IMG/VR virus record: IMGVR_UViG_3300037549_000073
Coordinates: 1-23,900 of that record
Source: a virus
Direction: 5' to 3' (one strand)
DNA length: 23,900 bases
In this document: piece after piece, positions 13,466 to 20,409 of the stretch
How the letters are laid out: every line of letters starts with the position of its first letter
Position numbering within the stretch: the first letter of the stretch is position 1
Notes under the pieces: model-generated
Told to the model about the DNA's origin: nothing
Databases searched by the model: none
Seen by the model: only the letters and a program-made list of their open reading frames with translations
Made by a program: the position numbers and the translations under genes

Positions 13466-13999
13466 TTAAACCCCTTCGTAGGCGCGCGGCGTCATCTGCG
13501 AGATGCCGTTGCTCTTGGGCGGCCGGATCTTGCCCTGATGGATGAATTCGATCCCGGCGAGTTCGGCGATTGACTTGGCTTCATCCATGAGCGCGGCAGC
13601 GGTCGGCGTGTGCTCGAAGCTCGGCAAGACGAAATGCCAGCGGTCGACCAGGAAACTTTCGTCGCCATACCACCAGTCGACCCGCATCAGCCCCATGGTG
13701 CCGACCATGACGCCATTGTGGATCACCATCAGCGCCGCCTCGAACTTTGCGACACGGATGATCTCGTTGAGGCTTTTCACGACGTTGACCGGGCAGCGCA
13801 GCGCCGGCTGGGCCACGACCATCAAAAATCGGTGGATGTTGACAATATCCTCGTCGGTGGCCGCATAGCGGATGCTGATGACCGGCTCGGCCGGGCTTTC
13901 GACGACCCTAAGTGGAACGATATTGACCGCCTCGTTTGCAGTCGTCGATGAAGGTTGCGAGGACTGCCGCGATGTTCGCGAGCGTCGGCGTCGTGACAT
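13466..13999 (-). CDS. GNAT-like acetyltransferase-fold protein (177 aa)
   Basis: Residues about 42-165 have the look of a GNAT fold: a beta strand ISIRYAATDEDIVNIHRF, a helix, then the strand pair AALMVIHNGVMVGTMGLMRV, the segment WHFVLPSFEHTPTAAALMDE where acetyl-CoA would bind, and a helix AKSIAELAGIEF. The canonical R/Q-x-x-G-x-G/A loop is not clear, so activity is uncertain. The Arg/Ser/Thr-rich first 26 residues overlap the upstream gene by 92 bp. I keep ATG 13999 because AAGGA lies 6 nt upstream and no later start precedes the domain. GNAT-like proteins are known in phage structural modules, where their role is mostly unclear. Confidence 0.78.
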   Translation of the reverse strand: MSRRRRSRTSRQSSQPSSTTANEAVNIVPLRVVESPAEPVISIRYAATDEDIVNIHRFLMVVAQPALRCPVNVVKSLNEIIRVAKFEAALMVIHNGVMVGTMGLMRVDWWYGDESFLVDRWHFVLPSFEHTPTAAALMDEAKSIAELAGIEFIHQGKIRPPKSNGISQMTPRAYEGV

Positions 14000-14156
14000 T
14001 GAGTGTCCTTGTCTGTGTGTAGGTTCCGGAGACGGTGAAGGCGTTGGAGATATCGGTCAGGTCGACCTCGGCAGACGCCAGTTCGAGGGCTTGAAGCGCG
14101 GCGCGGGTACTCGGGTCGGTGATAAGCCCAAGCATGGTCAGGTTGACGCGCCTCAT
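13908..14156 (-). CDS. Small phage protein of unknown function (82 aa)
   Basis: Start ATG 14156 overlaps the stop of the tail hub gene in an ATGA junction; longer upstream starts would overlap that gene further. The protein begins MRRVNLTMLGLITDPSTRAA, has a helix and a beta-rich middle (AFTVSGTYTQTRTLNVTT), and ends in a conserved-looking helix ANIAAVLATFIDDCKRGG. No transmembrane segment is evident. Its last 92 bp overlap the GNAT-like gene in another frame. Placed between tail genes, it may be a minor structural protein, but I do not recognise it. Confidence 0.8.
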   Translation of the reverse strand: MRRVNLTMLGLITDPSTRAALQALELASAEVDLTDISNAFTVSGTYTQTRTLNVTTPTLANIAAVLATFIDDCKRGGQYRST

Positions 14157-15946
14157 GATCGGTTGCCGCTTTCCTGCACCCATGCCACGGGAGATCCCCA
14201 GCGGAAATAACTGCCGAGAGAAGAGCACGAGGCGACCATCTCGATGTAGCGGCCGGACACGCGCATATCGATCGTGCCGCTATTGCTCGGCACAAGGATC
14301 TCGGTTTCGCTGTCCTCCATCGCCGAGTCGTTGAGCCGGTCCCAGGTATTGAGCGTCAGCGAGATGTTGCCGACCTGGCCGAGAAAGTCCGAGACGATGT
14401 ACTGCACGTCGACATGGGTGCCGCCCGCGTTCATCTGGTAGGGCGCGAGCGTGATGCTCCACGGCAGGATCGCGCCGTTATCGTCGAGGGTGTTCTCGTG
14501 CTGGTAGATGTATCCGTCCGCGGCGCCCATGTAGGGCCGCGTATCGCCTTGGGTGAAGTGCGATCCGGATACCCGGGCAAAGCTCAGGGGCGCCCAGCAT
14601 TGGTTTTCGATCGAGAAGATCAGGCCAAGCGTCGGGTTGGTCTGGCCGTTGACCGTGTAAAAGAACCAGACCTCGTTGTGGGTCGAGCTATAGACCGCCG
14701 TGCATTGATAGCCGTAGGACGTGTTAAGATTGTCAAAGACGAACTTCCTGATGTCCTCGACATTGGGCATCGGCTGCACCGTGCCGTTATACATCCAGAA
14801 CGTATCCTGTCCCTGCCAATAGGCGATGCCGCCCGCGGTGACCGCGCCGCCCGGTGAGATCAGGCCGCAGTCCTTTGCGACCATGCTCGAATTGTAGACA
14901 TAGGCCGAGCCGGTATATTGGAACCGGAACAGCGCGGCGTCAGACCAGACTAGCGCCACGAAATCGGATAGAACCAAGCCTCCGACCAGCTTTGTCCCTT
15001 GGACAAGCGTTCTGATGTTCGCAGTATTGGCTATCGCAGGCGTCCATGTGGTCGGATCGCCCTGGCTGCACCAAGCAAGTTGCATCCCGGTCAGAAGCGC
15101 GAAGATGAACCGCTCATTGGTAACGAACATGAAGCGGACGTTGGCTGGCAGGCTCGCATCCGACGAGATGATGACCGCCCTGCCCCATGGCTGCGCGGCG
15201 GTCGGATCAAACTGCCAAATCGATCCGCCATTGTACGAGCACATCAAAAGCTGGCCGAAATGATCCAGCGACCAGACCCGAGGCTCGATGAAGATGGTGG
15301 AGGTTGATCGCGCCGTACCATAGGTGCCGAGGCCGTAGCCGCCGACGCCCCAGCCGAGGCCGTAGACGCCGAGCTCAACTCCGGCCGGGACTTCATATTG
15401 ATAGGTGACCGCCGATCCGCCGCCGGCCGCGACCGTCGATGTCGCGTTGGAGGTGAACGTGTAGGTGTAATGCCCGCTGTCGGGAACGTTCGCGACTATA
15501 AATGTTCCGTTCGGCGTGATGCCGCCGATGGCCGCCGAGCCGGCGATGATGGCCGTATCGCCGACATTGAGGCCGTGCAGCGATTGCGTGACGGTCACGG
15601 TTGGCGATCCCGACGTCACAGCGAGCGGGTTAGCTCCCAGCGTCCCGGTCGAGCGAAACGGCGTGATGTCGTTCTGCACCCAGCTCGTGTCATAGACATA
15701 GAGCTTCCGGTAGGTGCCGGCCGCCATGTAGTTGTTCTGAAGATTGTCACGCCATGCGTGGAGCGCCCGCGGCGTCCCTGACGTCGGCGTCGTTACCGCC
15801 CGGACATTGCCGGCGAGCTTTTGCGGGCGGCCTTTGACAAAACGGACATTGTTCGAGCCGATCCATCGGCCCTGCGCCGCGCTCGCGCTCTCCGTGAGGA
15901 CGACGCCCGGCGGCGGTACGATCGGAACCGGCGTAAGCTGCGACAT
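14153..15946 (-). CDS. Putative tail hub/nozzle protein with an E1_FCCH-like insert (597 aa)
   Basis: The start MSQLTPVPIVPPPGVV is chosen because its ATG at 15946 overlaps the stop of the collar gene (TGATG). The N-terminus resembles phage proteins with a PxPIVxPPG...GRWIGSNNVRFVKGRPQKLAG opening. The body has repeated aromatic-rich beta strands (WSLDHFGQLLMCSYNGGSIW, ERFIFALLTGMQLAWCSQGD) consistent with a beta-propeller, as in P22 gp10-type hub or nozzle proteins. Residues about 105-185 form an E1_FCCH-like beta insert (HGLNVGDTAIIAG...NGTF) that also occurs in the adaptor gene. It would plug or extend the short tail. The structural assignment is moderate, from pattern and order. Confidence 0.72.
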   Translation of the reverse strand: MSQLTPVPIVPPPGVVLTESASAAQGRWIGSNNVRFVKGRPQKLAGNVRAVTTPTSGTPRALHAWRDNLQNNYMAAGTYRKLYVYDTSWVQNDITPFRSTGTLGANPLAVTSGSPTVTVTQSLHGLNVGDTAIIAGSAAIGGITPNGTFIVANVPDSGHYTYTFTSNATSTVAAGGGSAVTYQYEVPAGVELGVYGLGWGVGGYGLGTYGTARSTSTIFIEPRVWSLDHFGQLLMCSYNGGSIWQFDPTAAQPWGRAVIISSDASLPANVRFMFVTNERFIFALLTGMQLAWCSQGDPTTWTPAIANTANIRTLVQGTKLVGGLVLSDFVALVWSDAALFRFQYTGSAYVYNSSMVAKDCGLISPGGAVTAGGIAYWQGQDTFWMYNGTVQPMPNVEDIRKFVFDNLNTSYGYQCTAVYSSTHNEVWFFYTVNGQTNPTLGLIFSIENQCWAPLSFARVSGSHFTQGDTRPYMGAADGYIYQHENTLDDNGAILPWSITLAPYQMNAGGTHVDVQYIVSDFLGQVGNISLTLNTWDRLNDSAMEDSETEILVPSNSGTIDMRVSGRYIEMVASCSSLGSYFRWGSPVAWVQESGNRS

Positions 15947-16941
15947 CAGTAGCGGATGCACATCATCATGGTGAGGGCTTCCGGTCTGGCTTCGGTGCCG
16001 TCAGCGGAGCCGGCCGAGGTCGTAAAGCTATAGCCGTGGGTGTGCGAGCCAACTTCGTAGCCGGAATTAACGGAGAACGAGAAACTGTGTGCGTGTCGCG
16101 TACTCGCGCCGCTAGTGTTGGCGCCGACCTGAGATGATTCGAAATAATTTGGCGATGTTCCTGTGCCATATCCAGTCGCGGGAGACGTGTAACCATGCGC
16201 ATGGTCCGGGCTATCGTTCCCGGTCGTCCCGCCGCCAGTGACATTGTGATAATGGGCCGCGCTCTCGGCTCCCGTCGTCCCGCTGCCCGTATGGGTATGC
16301 GTCAGGTTTTGGTTGGCCTGATAGGTGCCGACGGCAACGGAAGCTGTGCGCGAGCGCAGAAACGATCCGAAACCACTCCCCTGCGAATAACCGTTCGGCA
16401 GGTTGAACGTGCTAAACCCATCGCCAGCGCCCCAGGTCGTTCCGATGACGCCGTAGAGATCGGCGAACAACGTGCGCGAAATGGCCGCGCCATTGCATTC
16501 GAAGGTGCCGCCCGGCGCCGATGCCGCGGCATGGTAGATCACGTTGCCGATGAAATTGTAATCATCTCGGTACAGAGCCCCAGTGCCGTCAGACACGATG
16601 TCGGTCGGCTTCGCTGTGGGGACATTGACCGCGCTGCCGCCGGCGTTGGCTTGCGTTGCATAATTCCCGGTGCACTGGTTGATGAATGTCCACTTCTTCG
16701 AGGTCGACGGGACCACGATCATCAGCGGTGAGGTCAAAGCGCCGGTCAATTTGATGATCGCCGAAAGGCTTTGCGCTGCATTCAGCGTGACGGTGCCGCC
16801 CGTCGTCGACACCAGCGTTGTCGCCGCAATCGCATCCTCGATCAGGACGATGGTGGCGTTGAGGTTGATGCCCCAGGAATTGTTGTCGCCGCCAGTCCCC
16901 ATCTGGATCAAGCCGAGCAGCGGGGTAGTGGTGTCAGTCAT
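15946..16941 (-). CDS. Phage tail-collar domain fibre protein (331 aa)
   Basis: The start MTDTTTPLLGL (ATG 16941) overlaps the adaptor gene by 8 bp. The N-terminal part (residues about 15-95) is a beta-rich fibre segment with TTGGTVTLNAAQSL and VVPSTSKKWTFINQCTG. Residues about 132-185 are the collar domain: GGTFECNGAAISRTLFADLY, then VIGTTWGAGDGFSTFNLPNG. The C-terminal part carries five H-x-H pairs (215/217, 230/232, 247/249, 283/285, 300/302) and ends TEARPEALTMMMCIRY. Histidine pairs of this kind bind metal ions in trimeric short tail fibres such as T4 gp12. A host-surface-binding tail tip is the likely role. Confidence 0.9.
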   Translation of the reverse strand: MTDTTTPLLGLIQMGTGGDNNSWGINLNATIVLIEDAIAATTLVSTTGGTVTLNAAQSLSAIIKLTGALTSPLMIVVPSTSKKWTFINQCTGNYATQANAGGSAVNVPTAKPTDIVSDGTGALYRDDYNFIGNVIYHAAASAPGGTFECNGAAISRTLFADLYGVIGTTWGAGDGFSTFNLPNGYSQGSGFGSFLRSRTASVAVGTYQANQNLTHTHTGSGTTGAESAAHYHNVTGGGTTGNDSPDHAHGYTSPATGYGTGTSPNYFESSQVGANTSGASTRHAHSFSFSVNSGYEVGSHTHGYSFTTSAGSADGTEARPEALTMMMCIRY

Positions 16942-17845
16942 TATAATACATCCCCGGGACGTCAAGTGTAATGTCGGCGCCGCGATAGAGCATGTCCTGC
17001 TCGACGGCGATCGACTGGACCAGCGCGGTCAAGGCGGCGAGGCCCTTCTGATACTCGGTGTCATCTTTCATGAAGTCGGCCGCCGCCGCTTGCGTGGCGA
17101 CCCGGATCAGCTTCGGATATCGGACCGTCAAGAAGTTGGTGGGGTTGGTCGCCGAGAGAAGCTGCGGCGCGCGGTAATAAAGCTGCTTGTAGGCTTTCGC
17201 GACATCATGGGCGGTGTCGAACTGGACCTCTTCGTTCCAGATCGACCAGCGCGTCGGAGGCGCTGCGGTAAGGTTGTTGGCGGTATAGGTGACGCTGGAG
17301 CCGCCGCCGGTCGCGGATGTCACAGCCAGGGTGTCGACGGTATCGATGGTGAAATCATTGGCGTCGATGATGGCCGTGACCGGGTACGTTCCATTGAGCG
17401 TGAACACGTCAACCGTGGCCGCGCCGGCAATCGTCACTGTCGAGCCCTGGTTGAGGCCGTGGGCGGGGTCGTTGACGGTGACCGTCGATAGACCGGCCGC
17501 GGTCGTGAACGGGTTTGTCGGGCAGGCCCCAACGACCGAATTGTCGTAGGTGCGAAGCCCCTGGATGGTGCCCTCAAGTTTGTGGCCGAGCCAGACGCCA
17601 TCGGTGACGTTGTAAAGCCGCCCGATCGGATCGAGGAAGCGCAGCGGCAGCGCGACGTTGCATTGCCCGACGGCGGCGCCATAGACCCATTCGGTTCGCA
17701 TCTCCCGGCAGCGCAGGACCGAATAGATCAGCGATTGCGCTTCGTCGAGCAGCGTCCCGACGTCAAGCTTGCTGTAACCAATCCATGTCGCGATGGCCCC
17801 TGAACCGCCTTTTGCAGCGGTCAGGGTTCCATAGTTCATCGCCAT
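16934..17845 (-). CDS. Head-tail adaptor protein, SU10-adaptor type, with an E1_FCCH-like insert (303 aa)
   Basis: The N-terminal helices include SKLDVGTLLDEAQSLIYSVL. The C-terminal half has the pattern VQFDTAHDVAKAYKQLYYR, LLSATNPTNFLTVRYPKL and AAADFMKDDTEYQKGLAALT, which I associate with phage head-tail adaptors of the SU10 type. A beta-sandwich-like insert at about residues 110-190 (NDPAHGLNQGSTVTIAGAAT, NGTYPVTAIIDANDFTI) matches the E1_FCCH-like domain in the downstream hub gene. The start is 1 bp after the upstream stop. The protein would join portal and tail; the match is from memory, so moderate confidence. Confidence 0.75.
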   Translation of the reverse strand: MAMNYGTLTAAKGGSGAIATWIGYSKLDVGTLLDEAQSLIYSVLRCREMRTEWVYGAAVGQCNVALPLRFLDPIGRLYNVTDGVWLGHKLEGTIQGLRTYDNSVVGACPTNPFTTAAGLSTVTVNDPAHGLNQGSTVTIAGAATVDVFTLNGTYPVTAIIDANDFTIDTVDTLAVTSATGGGSSVTYTANNLTAAPPTRWSIWNEEVQFDTAHDVAKAYKQLYYRAPQLLSATNPTNFLTVRYPKLIRVATQAAAADFMKDDTEYQKGLAALTALVQSIAVEQDMLYRGADITLDVPGMYYND

Positions 17846-17846
17846 C

Positions 17847-18323
17847 TCAGGCCATGATTTCTTTGAAGGCCGGGCAAAGTCGCTCGACGGGAACTATCTG
17901 TTGCTCGCCGGCCAGGAACATCACGGCGTCCTGGATGCTGTTGACGCGCTTCTTGTAGCGGTCGGCGACAACAGCCCGGATCTTGGCGAAGATGTACTTC
18001 GCTTCGCCGGTCAGCCACATCTCGATGTTGATGTCGCCGTCATCATCGTCGTCGTCGTCCGGAATGTCCTGGGGACTGGCGCCGTCGTCATCGGGGATGA
18101 CGGTGGCGATCTGCTTCTTCTGGCGGGCCAGCTTCTTGGCGGCGATGGCCATGAGGCGCTCGTCGCCGGCGATCATGTCGGCGAGCAGCACCCGGCTCGC
18201 GCTGAAGGGAAGCCCATCCTGATAATAATGGACATGCTGATGGGGATCGCCGGGCGGACGGTCCCCATGGACGGTGGAAAAAGGCTTTCCACCGTCCATT
18301 CGCAATTGTGCCTGAGACGACAT
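17847..18323 (-). CDS. Phage protein of unknown function with an aspartate tract (158 aa)
   Basis: The start overlaps the upstream stop (TGATG at 18325-18321). The protein has a His/Pro-rich N-terminus (PPGDPHQHVHYYQDG), a lysine-rich helix (MAIAAKKLARQKKQ), an acidic tract with seven consecutive aspartates (residues 89-95) from a GTC/ATC repeat, and a helical C-terminal region (AKYIFAKIRAVVADRYKKRV). Codons 9-19 form a perfect DNA inverted repeat. I do not recognise a family. It sits between small capsid-region genes and the adaptor, so a minor structural or assembly role is possible. Confidence 0.82.
   Translation of the reverse strand: MSSQAQLRMDGGKPFSTVHGDRPPGDPHQHVHYYQDGLPFSASRVLLADMIAGDERLMAIAAKKLARQKKQIATVIPDDDGASPQDIPDDDDDDDGDINIEMWLTGEAKYIFAKIRAVVADRYKKRVNSIQDAVMFLAGEQQIVPVERLCPAFKEIMA
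18267..18299 (-). promoter_or_regulatory. Perfect 14-bp inverted repeat with 5-nt loop inside the start of a coding region
   Basis: The arms ATGGACGGTGGAAA (18267-18280) and TTTCCACCGTCCAT (18286-18299) are exact reverse complements around a 5-nt loop. In the mRNA the hairpin begins 24 nt after the start codon of the 158-aa gene and covers exactly codons 9-19. No T-run follows on the transcribed strand, so it is not a standard terminator. It could slow translation or protect the transcript; this is inference. Confidence 0.7.
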
Positions 18324-18592
18324 CAGCCCTTGCGCCCTTTCAGGTCACGGCCGCTGTCGGGTTTGCCGGACTTGTTCGGTTCCATCACGGCCGACGCTCC
18401 CTTGAGCGAATGCCCAAGATAGTTGTCGCCGCCACCGAAACCATTCATGCCGGCCATGGTGCCTTCCAGCGGATAACCGGACTGGTTGTCCTGCGGATAG
18501 GCCGATTTGATCATTTGGCCCGAGCCGATCTTGCTCGTCTTGATCATTTTCGACGGGCTTTCGCCCGTCTCGTTGCTGTCGAACTTACCCAT
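18323..18592 (-). CDS. Small glycine/serine/lysine-rich phage protein (89 aa)
   Basis: Start ATG 18592 (MGKFDSNETGESPSKMIKTS) follows the previous stop by 2 bp; an in-frame ATG at 18625 would intrude on the upstream gene. The protein is hydrophilic, with a repeated S/G-K-Q-(M)-I pattern early on, a glycine-rich middle (MNGFGGGDNYLGHSLKG) and a basic tail ending GRDLKGRKG. No membrane segment or known motif is visible. It is probably a minor virion or head-assembly protein judging from its neighbours. Function unknown. Confidence 0.78.
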   Translation of the reverse strand: MGKFDSNETGESPSKMIKTSKIGSGQMIKSAYPQDNQSGYPLEGTMAGMNGFGGGDNYLGHSLKGASAVMEPNKSGKPDSGRDLKGRKG

Positions 18593-18594
18593 AG

Positions 18595-18804
18595 TCAGTA
18601 GCCTCCGTAGGGTCGCGGCCCCCAATATTCAGGTTCGCCGCCGATGCGTGGACGATCCCCGGTATCCCGGGAAGCGCGCGAAAGTACCGAATAGCCATCG
18701 AGGCCGGCGTCTCCGGTGTTGTTGCTCATGGCGTTCGGCGGCAAAGGATTTGCCGGCGTCAGCTTGAGCGGGTCGTTGCGTGGATTGATACCGAGCATCT
18801 TCAT
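18595..18804 (-). CDS. Small proline/glycine/asparagine-rich phage protein (69 aa)
   Basis: Start ATG 18804 (MKMLGINPRNDPLKLTPANP) lies 1 bp after the stop of the upstream gene; ATG codon 3 is an alternative. A longer frame from 18870 would overlap the upstream gene. The protein is likely disordered, with NPLPPNAMSNNTGDAG and a C-terminal EYWGPRPYGGY. I do not recognise it. Its place in the capsid cluster suggests a small structural or assembly protein. Confidence 0.76.
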   Translation of the reverse strand: MKMLGINPRNDPLKLTPANPLPPNAMSNNTGDAGLDGYSVLSRASRDTGDRPRIGGEPEYWGPRPYGGY

Positions 18805-18805
18805 C

Positions 18806-19360
18806 TCAGTACCATTCGATAATGACGTCGATGTCGCCGGTCCCGGCAGGGGTGCCCCCAACACCAGCAAGTCCGGTGATGAAGAATGCGGTGTCCGCCG
18901 GGATGCGGGTGATCACGTTGGTCTGGATATTTCCATTAACCGTGATCTGGTTGGCCGCGGGAATAGCCGCGGTGCAAGTGCCGCCGGACGGAACGCTCGC
19001 GTTGTTGCCTTCCAAGCAAATGTGGTTTGCAAAGTCGGTCAACTGGTAGGGGAACGATCCGGTGCGCCCCTGCGCGTTAGTGGCGAGCGAGCGGGCCCGG
19101 TACTCGCCGGCGGCGTAGCCAGCGGTGGCGGTGGTGCCGAGCAGGAAGCGGCCGTAGCTGCTGTCGGCCTGGGCAGAGCCCACATCGACTTCAGGAACGG
19201 ACGTGGTGCCAACGGCCGCGGCCGAGAGATAGACGCGGATGTCGCGCACGAGGCCCACTTTGCCGGGCGGCCCCTGGAACTTCTTGCTCGTAGTGGTGGC
19301 GCCGAAGGCAGTAGCCACGATGCTGTACTGCTCTCGGATAGGTACGTCATAGCTGGTCAT
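18806..19360 (-). CDS. Putative capsid decoration protein (184 aa)
   Basis: It follows the major capsid gene by 21 bp, with GGAAAGG (19371-19377) 10 nt before the ATG. The sequence is predominantly beta-strand with many Thr, Ala, Gly and Val residues: YSIVATAFGATTTSKKF, VGLVRDIRVYLSAAAVG, and a C-terminal TGDIDVIIEWY. Two cysteines (in HICLEGN and GGTCTAA) could pair. A beta-rich protein of this size right after the capsid gene is most often a head decoration or stabilisation protein; that is inference by position. Confidence 0.72.
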   Translation of the reverse strand: MTSYDVPIREQYSIVATAFGATTTSKKFQGPPGKVGLVRDIRVYLSAAAVGTTSVPEVDVGSAQADSSYGRFLLGTTATAGYAAGEYRARSLATNAQGRTGSFPYQLTDFANHICLEGNNASVPSGGTCTAAIPAANQITVNGNIQTNVITRIPADTAFFITGLAGVGGTPAGTGDIDVIIEWY

Positions 19361-19381
19361 TGCTGATTTTCCTTTCCGAAA

Positions 19382-20374
19382 TCAGGTTGCCGAGTCCCAA
19401 AACACCACGCGGGCGTTCAGAGCATCGGGATGCACGAGGCCGAAGCCGCCGAGGTAGTACCAGGCGATGCCGCGCGACCGGCCGTAGTCGCCGGGGATCT
19501 TGGCGCGGATTTCTTCCGGCACGCAGACGGCTTCGGTCACCGTGTCGCCGCCCATGAACAGCGCCCAGGAAGACGCCGCGTTGGCCCACGGGGCAGCGGT
19601 GCCGCTCCACGGGTCGTAGGTGGTCGAGTTCGCCGCGCCGCCCTTCGGAATGAAGGTCTGCTCGATAAACCGGAAGCTTTCGTAACGACCGATCTCGCCG
19701 TTGAAGATGTGCCCGAGGCCGGTTTCCGTATATTGGTGAACCGTCTCAAGCGAGTTCTTGAACGTGCGGTAGGTGGTCGGGTGGCTGATGGAGAGATAGT
19801 CATCACCCACATACGGAGGGATGTTTCGCTCCTTCATGGCATCGCCCAGCGCCTTGACGTGGCCGGTGCCGAGCGCGACGTTGTTCGTCACCGAGGCGGT
19901 GCCATTGGTGTCGAGGTTGATCGCGGTGGTGGAAGTGCCGGCAACCGGCTCCGCACGCAGCGCGGTTGCCTTCATCTGTAAAAACGCCTCGATGTCGAAA
20001 TACTTTCGAGCATCGTCTTTCAGCGTCTTGTCGATGATCGACACGACTTCATGCTTCGCCATGTCGGTCAGCTTGCCGGTGTACGGAACGGAGTTGCCCG
20101 CCTCATAGACCGTAAGCTGATGCTGGATGACGGAGAACCCGCCTTCCGGCATCGCCGTGACTTCGCCGAGCCGACGGCCCTGCGAATTGATGATGCCGTA
20201 GACGTTCCAATTGAACTTATCGCCGCGGTTCAGGCCCTTTTCAGAGCCGTCCTGCGCGTCGCAAAGCTGTCGGAATTTGGTGAGAGGCTGGACCTGCTGA
20301 CGCAACACGTCGGACAATTCGTCCGAATACATGTAGCCGCCTTCCGCTGGAACAGCCCAAGACTGGCCTGCCAT
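19382..20374 (-). CDS. Major capsid protein, N4-gp56-like (330 aa)
   Basis: The protein forms the icosahedral shell and its pattern fits N4-gp56-family major capsid proteins. Visible features are an N-terminal MYSDELSDVLRQQVQPLTKF segment, TVYEAGNSVPYTGKLTDMAK, the long helix DDARKYFDIEAFLQMKATAL, and LGDAMKERNIPPYVGDDYLS with SHPTTYRTFKNSLETVHQY, followed by GEIGRYESFRFIEQTFIPKG. The length is usual for short members. A strong ribosome site AAGGAAG (20381-20387) lies 6 nt before the ATG, fitting heavy expression. The putative scaffold lies just upstream. Only the exact family is in doubt. Confidence 0.9.
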   Translation of the reverse strand: MAGQSWAVPAEGGYMYSDELSDVLRQQVQPLTKFRQLCDAQDGSEKGLNRGDKFNWNVYGIINSQGRRLGEVTAMPEGGFSVIQHQLTVYEAGNSVPYTGKLTDMAKHEVVSIIDKTLKDDARKYFDIEAFLQMKATALRAEPVAGTSTTAINLDTNGTASVTNNVALGTGHVKALGDAMKERNIPPYVGDDYLSISHPTTYRTFKNSLETVHQYTETGLGHIFNGEIGRYESFRFIEQTFIPKGGAANSTTYDPWSGTAAPWANAASSWALFMGGDTVTEAVCVPEEIRAKIPGDYGRSRGIAWYYLGGFGLVHPDALNARVVFWDSAT

Positions 20375-20380
20375 TACTTT

Positions 20381-20387
20381 CTTCCTT
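20381..20387 (-). promoter_or_regulatory. Strong ribosome binding site of the major capsid gene
   Basis: AAGGAAG on the minus strand, 6 nt from the capsid ATG, in the longest gap of the window (35 bp, 20375-20409). It is the best Shine-Dalgarno match among the structural genes I checked. Confidence 0.8.
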
Positions 20388-20409
20388 CGATGTTTTGGGT
20401 GATGGCCGC

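Noticed and set aside
18040-18060. GTC/ATC trinucleotide repeat as a contingency locus
   Set aside because: A change in repeat number would keep the frame and only lengthen the aspartate tract, so phase switching is not expected.
18267-18299. Intrinsic terminator
   Set aside because: The stem is strong but no T-run follows on the transcribed strand, and it lies inside a coding region.
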